Assembly (NCBI RefSeq): GCF_030253575.1
Contig: NC_080564.1
Coordinates: 8,600,501-8,664,500 of the forward strand
DNA from: Rhododendron vialii
Lineage: Eukaryota; Streptophyta; Magnoliopsida; Ericales; Ericaceae
Length of the DNA: 64,000 nucleotides
Direction of reading: 5' to 3'
Shown: piece by piece, positions 56,589 to 64,000 of the stretch
Layout of the letters: each line of letters begins with the position of its first letter
How positions within the stretch are numbered: position 1 is the first letter of the stretch
Position numbers and translations under genes: made by a program
The notes under the pieces: generated by a model
Seen by the model: the letters and a program-made list of their open reading frames with translations, nothing else
Database searches by the model: none
Told to the model about the DNA's origin: nothing

Positions 56589-58976
56589 TGTAACGCCCCG
56601 ATATTTTAAACGAATATCGGCAGCATAAATTATTATTTTTCGAAAAAGATTTCTTTAGTTAACCAAATAAACACGAAAGTATCAACATAGAGATTTCTTT
56701 ATTTCAACTCAAATTGAAAATACAAAATTTTTATTCAAAGGTAAACATTGGTCTGACAAGCATTGAGCCGACTTCTCATGGAAGATACTGACTAAAAAAA
56801 AATATTTATTTAATCTTAATAAAATCTGGCAATTTATTGAAATAACTTCAGAGCGACTCTAGTCTTGATACAGATCCCAAGCATACTCGGTCTCCGCCCC
56901 TCGTATTCTTCCTGTGTCAAACTGCTCCACCATTGAATCCTGCATACTCTGGCAAATTGATCGCCGAAGCAACTGATTTACCGGGATACAAATGTATCCG
57001 TGAGTGATAATTCACTCAGTAGAATAAGCCTAACCTTACCAACCCCTTACTTTACAGCTAAGCAGTTTTATCACAATTCATATGAAAATTTCATAATAGA
57101 ACGACAAGCATTAAATAAATAAATCCATTAGCAAGCCTTTAATTTAATTTCTTTTGAATCTCACATTTCATAATCATACCTGCACCATAAAATCCATCAC
57201 TTTTTCAAACTCAAAATTCCGTTGAACATATTTCAAACGTTCAGCTACCTTCAATATCACGGGGTATTAGTAGACTATCCACACAATTCTTGGTCCATCA
57301 GGCTGCCCTCAAGGTCCTGCTAGGCTACCCTCAATACCTGAGGTCTTGTCAGGCTATCCCCGAGGTCCTACTAGGCTACCCTCAATACCTGAGGTCCTGT
57401 CAGGCTACCCCTAAGGTCTTGCTTGGCCACCCTAGCTACACTGGGTCTTTCAGGCTACCCTCAAGGTCCTGCCAGGCTACCCTCAATACCTGAGGTCCTG
57501 CTAGGCTACCCCAGAGATCCTGCTAAGCCCACAACTTTCATCTATATTTCCTTTTTCATTAACCATAACAACGTCTACATAATTTCTCATTGAAATCACC
57601 AAACGAATCTAAGTCCAACTCAACAATACAACAATCACGAATCCATAGTAACATAATCAGTAAACATGATATATTTTAATGGGAAAGCAAACATAGCAAT
57701 TGGTACTGTGCGAGTAAGTAAAGCACGTAGAGTTTTATGATTGGGCCAATGCCCTTAATTTATTAAATAAATGAGAAATTTTATCAAACAAATAACTTAA
57801 CTAGTAATCCTTCATCATTCTATTTATTTATTATAAGAATCATATTCAATTAACACTAAACCAAGGCAACTCATTTATTTTCATTATCGTTCATATATAA
57901 CACGTAAGTTAAAACCACCCAAACACATCTCTTGTGGCCAAAATTATAAATTCAAGAAGTTCAGGGGAATAACTGTAATTGTTTTGCCATTTTTTTCTTC
58001 CAGCGGGTATGAACAGTAACCCCAAAAAAACGTCAACAGTGTTCACGCCCGTGAATAGTGAACAGTGCATTCTCTGAAAAACTGGGTTTTATTCGTTCGA
58101 TTCCAATTTCAATTCTTTTCGATTCTAATCATAAAAACTAACATCATAGTACCTTAATATACTCAGGGAAGGCAGGGGAGGGATTATAATACCTTTAATC
58201 CGGACAAGACGATTCGGTGGAGTCCGGTGGGTTTTCGTTTGGAGGCGAAAGATTGATATTCTAGCGGCAACTTAGGGCTGGAATAACTTGGCCAAACATC
58301 TGCCGTTTTGGATGATTCTTGTGTCTCTCGTGAAGATCTTGAAACGCTCTACGACTTTCAAGAAGAAGTCTAAGCCCGAAAACCACTTTAAGTAGTAGAA
58401 AAATGGAAGTTTAGAAGGATCGCTAAATCTGTCCGGAAATCAGAATCCGAGAATTTTACCTAACTTTGAATGGCAATAACTCTATCAATTCTTGACCGTT
58501 TTGGGCGATTCTTGGGTCGAAATTGAAGCTCTCGACGCCCTCTATAACTTTCGTGAAGAAACTTAGGCCTAAAAACGACAGAAACTACGAGGAAACAGGC
58601 CGTGAATAGAGGGACGTGATATGGACGAAAATCGAATCCCTCTTTTCTTCTTTTTTTTGTTTTTGTAGAGGACTAGAAGTGTTATATTGTGAGAGAGGAG
58701 AGAGGTATTTATAGAGGAGAAGTATAGGGGTGGTGGAATTCGGGAGGAGAGAGAGATATAGTTTCAATAGAATTTTAATTAGCGTTTAGATACTAAGGAT
58801 AAGGGATGAATGTATATCTCTAAAGTATAATATGTTTCGAATACGATTTTTTTTTTGTAATATCAAATATACACATAATAATGTAATTTAATTAATAAAT
58901 CTAACTAATTATTGAATTAGTTTTAACATTTCAAATTTGTATTAAAAAAAATAGGGCAAAAAATCGGGTCGTTACA
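56589..58976. mobile_element. Large solo LTR
   Basis: Starts TGTAACGCCCCGATATTTT and ends AAATCGGGTCGTTACA, with TTTTT on both sides (56584-56588 and 58977-58981). Unit A shows the uninterrupted gtgaggtcatttttaggttt at about 6898. 2388 bp without gag or pol. It contains a tandem region (57290-57530) and, on the minus strand, a TATAAATA at about 58711 as candidate promoter. Confidence 0.8.
57290..57530. repeat. Tandem repeat caggctaccctcaaggtcctg type in the LTR
   Basis: About nine degenerate units of 25-27 bp alternate between ggctaccctcaatacctgag and ggctacccctaaggtcttg forms, i.e. a higher-order pair of about 52 bp. Confidence 0.85.
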
Positions 58977-60013
58977 TTTTTAGGCTTTAGTCTTTTATCT
59001 CACTGCAAGATTCAGTCTTTTATCACGCCAAAAGAGTGAGGTATTTTTTTGCCGCAAGAGCGAGGTCTTTTATCTCATTTTTTTCCACACTGGATCCTAT
59101 GAAAAAAAATTCACTTTCTTTCTCTTGTTGGGTTTTGAACCCAAGTCAACTTGAGTTTTGCACAGAAATTTCAACCAACAATACCACACACACTTTTTCA
59201 TATATAATTGAAATATCTAATATATAACATATGTGTTTAATATTAAAATATATTTTGAACGTCATTTTGAACTCTTAAACATTAAAATTGGCAATTGTAA
59301 TAAACAAGAAAGTTGTAGCCTTTTGTGTTATTATTCAAACCCAATTTGAATTATCTCAATCGGAGTTTTGAGCAAAGCGTAATGCTCAAAATACATTTGG
59401 CTACGAAACGTAACTTTAATAAATTGTCACCAAAGGTATCCATTTGGTGATGAAATTTTTTTTGTAGAATGGTTGAGAGTGAGAGAGACGAACAAAAATA
59501 GAGGATGAAATTTTAGAAGTCGATCAAGAAATTTATTTAGGGGTATCGCGCGCGGAGTTGATTAAGTGGTAAGCGGTTTTTAACTTTTTCTATATAAGAG
59601 TTTTCATCTCATTCCAAATAAAATAAAATAAACTTGATGTATTCTCTAACTTATGATCTCAGTTTTTAGATGATTGAGATTAAAAGTTCTTTTTATCTCG
59701 ATTTTTTTAAAACAAGATATATTCTTTCATATACAATCTCAATTTTTTGAAACAAGATCAATTCTTTAAGTTACAATCTCATTTTTTAAATTACTGAGAT
59801 TAAAAAATCTTTTTATCTTAGTTTTTTTGTATAACTGAGATTAAAACTTTTATCCATAATATGTTATTATGCTTTTACAAAAAATGAGATCTTCTTATTC
59901 TTTGGACTATGATCTTTATGTCATTTTGAAGTACTGTCTGGTCTAATTGTACAATCTTTGGTATATGAAAGGATTAATTTAATTTGTGTGAGACCCTGCT
60001 TAGAAAAAATGTG
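58977..60013. other. Non-coding upstream DNA of unit D
   Basis: Resumes the 6900-7125 minisatellite, then diverges from unit A (59085-59930) with repeated gattgagattaaaa / gatctcaattttt pieces, and rejoins it at 59938 (ggtctaattgtacaatcttt). No gene. Confidence 0.45.
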
Positions 60014-60262
60014 CTCCCTCCGTCTCCTTTTTAAAGTCCAGTATTTCATTTTGGACTGTCCCTTAATAAGTATCTATTTTGTAAAGTTAATAGGTAAAAG
60101 TTGGTATATTTTTCATTCTGCCCCTAAAAGTAGATTCCATTTTGAAAAGTTAGTGAGTAAAAGTGTAATGATGATGTCACCATAAAGAGAAAGTAGAGAA
60201 AAAAGTTGATGTGAAATGTATAATGATGATATTTTCTTAATAAGTTGGAGTTATGAAGCTGC

Positions 60263-62400
60263 TTGACGAAGTCCTAGTCCTAAATTAATGGATTGCCCAA
60301 AGCATAGGACGGAGACCGACGTAGCACAATAGCCGGTAAGTCCAGAATCAAATCCACAGAGACAGTAATGTGTGCTGACTAAAAACTCAGGTTGTTACTT
60401 ATTTAAACTGGCTCTTAGGTAGCCATCTCTTGTCATTTTATGCAGAGATTAACTAAACTTAAGAAATAACTATTTTTTTAATAATTAAAAAGATGGTACG
60501 GTCGTAGGGTTCATAACATTTGTAACAAGTCCGGATTAACCTGCTCCATTCAATGTTCTAAAAAAAATGTTCAACTTTAGATTGAAAAAGATACCCCGTT
60601 AGATGCAAAACTTTAGCGTTGCCATTTAGTCATTCGCAGCGAAGAACGAGTTTTGGACCCTCATTCTCCCATTCACATGAACTCCGACAATGCCCGGATT
60701 CGTCTACGGGAAGTATTTTTTCAATTTAAAATTATTTTTTCATTGTTTGAAAATAGGAGTAGTGTCCGAACTGGTCACGGCGTGCTAATCACTTCGCGAC
60801 CCTACCTATACGATTATTCACTCATCATTAAAAAGAAACACAGGAAACCCTAGATTGCATCATGCTTCTATTACTGGAGAAATAAAATAAATAAGAGATA
60901 AATACTAAACAAATACAAACAAATAAATTTAATAAATTAAAAACGAAAATCGATATGATTTAACGAACTGTGAATACTTGAATAAAACTCTAAAAACTTA
61001 AAAAGAGAAGAACTCTGAAGAAAAATACTGTACTCTAATGTTGCCAAATAAAATCAGATCAATCCTCCTCATGGCAGCAGTAGGCAACCTTTTTCTCTTG
61101 ATTTGCGTCCGAATAATCTTTTTCTGGTGAAACCCTTTTTCCTCCCTTTATAATAGTTGCCGAAAATCCATGAGAAAAGAGGAAACAAACTTGCCAATAC
61201 TGGGCCCCTATCCTCCACGTGCCAACCCAAATGTTTATTGGCTAACTGTTAGCACTTTGATTTCCAAGGCTTGCTAAGCTTGGCTAGCGGTGGCACCTTG
61301 CACCCTAGCCAACCGGTGGAAACAAAGGCATGAAGGAGGCATGTCTTTACAAAGCAAGTGGCAGTCGTGATGCACATGATGGCCCGATGATATCGAGGCA
61401 GGGATGCTAAACGGGAAGCAGGCTTGTGGGACAAGACAATCGAGAAAAACGAGTATTGGGAGCTGGGGTTGAATCACTAAAATTGGCCAGACAGCCTTGA
61501 GTTGGCTTGGGCAAAACAGAGGCAGACTTGAGTTGGCTCAGGCAAAACGGTTATTGACGGTTAACAGCATTTCTGCACATGTTGCTGGGAACGTGGGGCA
61601 GGTGTCCAAGCCAGAAACGGGTTGCATGTGTTGCTGGCAGCATGGGACAGGTGTCTAAGGCAGAAACGGGTAGTTATCGACAGTTATCTCCAGGCAGTTT
61701 CACAGTTCAGTGTGCTGGCAGATTCTGGCAGTGCCAGCACAACCCTAGGGCAGTTGGGGGTGTCAACTGCAAGATTATGGGTTGGCCCCATGATCTCATG
61801 TATTTAGTGGCCACATTTTTATGATTGTAAGCCTATTTAGGCAAGCATTTTCGTAGCCTAAGGCAGAGGGTTGTTCTGTTTAGGTTCTTGAGTGTATTCT
61901 TTTGTAAGTTGGTGCTTAATAAAGGTTGGGACGGTTCCCGTAACTCTTGAGTGTGTTTCTAGACGTTCAAATATATCGGGTGTGTGAGTAAACACTAGTT
62001 GGCTGAAACCAAGTTGTTGGCAAACTTGGTGCCATCACGGGCAAATTTCTAGGCGAAAAATAGCCTCGTGACACTAACCCATTATAGAAAATATGCAATT
62101 GTCTTTTCCTTTGCACCACACGCAAATCCACACCAATATATTACTCCGAAATTCCATTATGTTAGGGATTTGATTGCCTGCTTTTCATTATCCAATATAA
62201 GTTTGATACGTCTCTAGATCACTTGGATCGGCATCAACTTGGGGTAAAATATAATTTGTGCTTTTGGCTCCAATTGTTAACCATCGGCTCCAAGAGTCCT
62301 AAAACACAATTAACAAGTCTCAAATCCCAAATAACGCGCTAAATGGACATAACAAGTTTAAGTTATTGGAGCGTAAATAAACGTAGTTACGCACCTATCA
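60263..62400 (-). mobile_element. Retroelement (LTR-type) fragment nested in the Stowaway MITE
   Basis: 60263-60500 is the reverse of 18530-18780, including the cctacgctttggg and gtggattcgactccgg-like block. The far end reads, on the minus strand, TGATAGGTGCGTAACTACG. No gag/pol is seen and flanking duplications are not evident, so the limits are approximate. It is itself interrupted by the solo LTR 61247-62073. Confidence 0.5.
61247..62073 (+). mobile_element. Solo LTR nested in the retroelement
   Basis: Starts TGTTAGCACTTTG and ends CCTCGTGACA, with CTAAC on both sides (61242-61246 and 62074-62078). 827 bp. It contains two copies of a tgttgctgg...caggtgtc...cagaaacggg block (61579 and 61630) and an AATAAA (61918). 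No protein domain is seen. Confidence 0.8.
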
Positions 62401-62434
62401 AAAACGGGAGATTTAAAAAAGGACGGAGGGAGTA

Positions 62435-62933
62435 GTTTTTTTTGTCAAAATGATAGAAGTTTCATTTTCAATCATAGTACAAAATAACCGAATACATCAA
62501 AAGGACATTTTTCACTTTCAAAAGGAGTCAATAACCAAATAGTAGGCCTAGCTCTCTATAACGCCAGAAGCTCACAATTACGATCTTCCGAGTGGGCACT
62601 AGATGCACTCCGGTGAACCAACACCAGCACGAAACTCACGAACCAACAACGAAAACATTATTCTAGGGGACTTATGGTAAGGGGGCTGAGGCTTACGGGG
62701 ACTGAACTCTGCCTATGTGCATGAGAGTATGTAACGAAGACCAACTGCACTCCACTCTACTTACAGAGAAAAGTCTTCATGGAGGCTAATTTTGTCATTT
62801 GCTTCCAAAGGAACATGTCATTGTGAAGAAGCTGTCAACTCGGACCCGTGACACTTCAGTGACAGAAGTATAATTATCAAGTGACGCGCGCGCGTGTTGC
62901 ACTAGTAATGTGCACTGACAGGTCTAACCTTAG
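62435..62933. other. Distal upstream DNA of unit D and start of the next MYB unit
   Basis: Follows 7460-7960 closely (gtcaaaatgatagaag, aggagtcaataaccaaata, ggaggctaattttgtcattt). By comparison with 20410-25060 the next MYB gene would lie to the right, beyond the window. Confidence 0.6.
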
Positions 62934-64000
62934 TGTGGGGGCGTGATTTCTTCGTGCTCCTTCTGGTGTGGCCGCCTCCGAATGTGGGACCGTGAATGCT
63001 AACACCGGTCTTGATGTACCTGCAGAACCGGAGGGGGCTGTTCCTCCGGGAAGAAGCTCCGATGAATAAGTCAGTAGGTGGAAAGAGGGAGAAGTTTAGT
63101 AAGAACAATATGTTGAAAGCGAGAAGTGCTGTTCAAGCCCAGATTAGGGATCCCCGCTCTCAGTGGTAATGCTTCTCTATTTATAGGCATAGAGATGGAG
63201 TGCTGAGCAAGTTGGTCATACTTTCCACGTGTCACATTCTACTCGGTTGGCGCCTTCTAGCAGGGCCATTTAATGAACACCACTTCCCTAGTCTTTCAGA
63301 GCCACTTGGGTTGATGTCAGAAAGGTCACATCGTTCAGAAATGTCACTTCGAATGTCAGAGAAAACAGCTTACTTATCAGTAGATATTTATGAAAGGTTC
63401 CACAATCGTCTAAGCTCGGCGGGACCCACTTCCGCCATACGAATTATCCGAGCATAGGATATCCCGACCGAAGAAAACCCTAGCCGAACAAACGGAAGTT
63501 CGTATCCATACGCTTGATAAGACACCGAGTGAACTCATGTGTTGTACGTTCGGATATAGCTTATAATTGTTCGGTGAAGTACTCGTGGCTCCGTCTATCC
63601 TTCGGTCCGGCCGATGCCCAAAACCTATTTACAGGTGAACTGTGATAGCTTTGATGATGGGTCAAACAGCGTGTGAACCCTCATCCCCTTTTTTGGACCT
63701 TGTGAACCTTCAGATATTTCGGCCCCCTACAATAACCCCTCGGAAATGAAGGAGGAGTTGAATAAGAATCTGGCCGAACGCAGACATGAATCCAAAGAAC
63801 GATAAATCCGAAGAACGATCGACCGGAGGAATCGTAGAAGTCGAACGAACAGAAATGCTTGGAACGCTTCGATATGTGCGCGCAGCTTTCATTAAATGCT
63901 TCTGTAACCGTCGATTTAAATCGATGCCAGGTGTCACGATTTCATTGGGTGGTGGTACGGCACGCTTCACACCTGCCACGCGTCCTTCATCGAGCGGCAC
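62934..64000 (-). mobile_element. LTR retroelement entering from the right edge
   Basis: 62934 begins TGTGGGGGCGTG, breaking the MYB-unit DNA (ggtctaaccttag) that continues uninterrupted at about 7958. On the minus strand a candidate LTR runs 63731 to 62934 (TGTAGGGGGCC to CCCCCACA) with TATAAATAG at about 63175-63183. Upstream of it a purine run ccgaggggttat would serve as polypurine tract, making this a 3' LTR. The remaining minus-strand frame (63710-64000) matches no family I know. Extent unknown because of the window end. Confidence 0.45.

Larger units (their letters stand above)
60014..62432. mobile_element. Stowaway MITE split by a nested retroelement
   Basis: Ends CTCCCTCCGTCTCC and GGACGGAGGGAG; TA at 62433-62434 and TG (mutated TA) at 60012-60013. 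Unit A has the empty site aaaatgtagtaattttttttgtc at about 7447. 60014-60262 matches the intact MITE 16328-16560. The nested insert runs from about 60263 to 62400. Confidence 0.85.

Noticed and set aside
61579..61824. 81-aa plus-strand frame in a GC-richer stretch
   Set aside because: Lies within the solo LTR 61247-62073 and consists of an internal duplication; no domain is recognisable.

Overview
This is nuclear DNA from a flowering plant. It is AT-rich, very gene-poor and packed with nested plant transposable elements, and its only recognisable host genes have introns. The main gene family is the anthocyanin-type R2R3-MYB (subgroup 6, the PAP1/MYB10/MYBA group), identified by the bHLH-contact signature in R3 and an RPRPRTF motif just after it. 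A eudicot is certain from the gene type. An asterid of the Ericales kind is my guess from the protein flavour and was not tested.

The window is a decayed tandem array of one MYB unit (gene plus several kb of upstream and 3' flank). Units lie mostly on the minus strand. Copy 1 (1-3224; exon 3 beyond the left edge) has a nonsense codon and a LINE/LTR insertion in intron 2. Copy 5 (about 8340-9420) is only a 3' tail, split by a hAT element. Copy 2 (10246-12263) is inverted (plus strand) and carries several disabling lesions. Copy 3 (25061-34375) has lost exon 1 and carries frameshifts, a solo LTR and a 6.2 kb CACTA element. Copy 4 (complement of 51440-52767, three exons, 255 aa) is the only copy with no visible lesion. 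The flank of a further unit begins near 62779 and is interrupted by a retroelement running off the right edge.

Much of the remainder can be assigned to transposons from terminal repeats and target-site duplications. These include PIF/Harbinger-like elements (4278, 13405, 35257), a hAT (8619), Stowaway/mariner elements (16328, 18782, 60014), Mutator-like elements (16894, 21841, 38488, 39791), CACTA elements (22767, 27900), a TRIM (20795), solo LTRs (741, 26847, 56589, 61247), foldback MITEs, and Helitron-like DNA. The best Helitron (45345-48993) carries broken exons of an IWS1/Spn1-like transcription-elongation gene. Comparing the paralogous upstream blocks of copy 1 (3225-8000) and copy 4 (52768-62933) gives natural empty and filled sites for several insertions.

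Functionally, the window probably encodes one working protein, a MYB activator expected to act with bHLH and WD40 partners on anthocyanin genes. Its dead relatives include one in inverted orientation, which could be a source of double-stranded or antisense RNA; that last idea is inference. No rRNA, true tRNA, CRISPR array or bacterial feature was seen.
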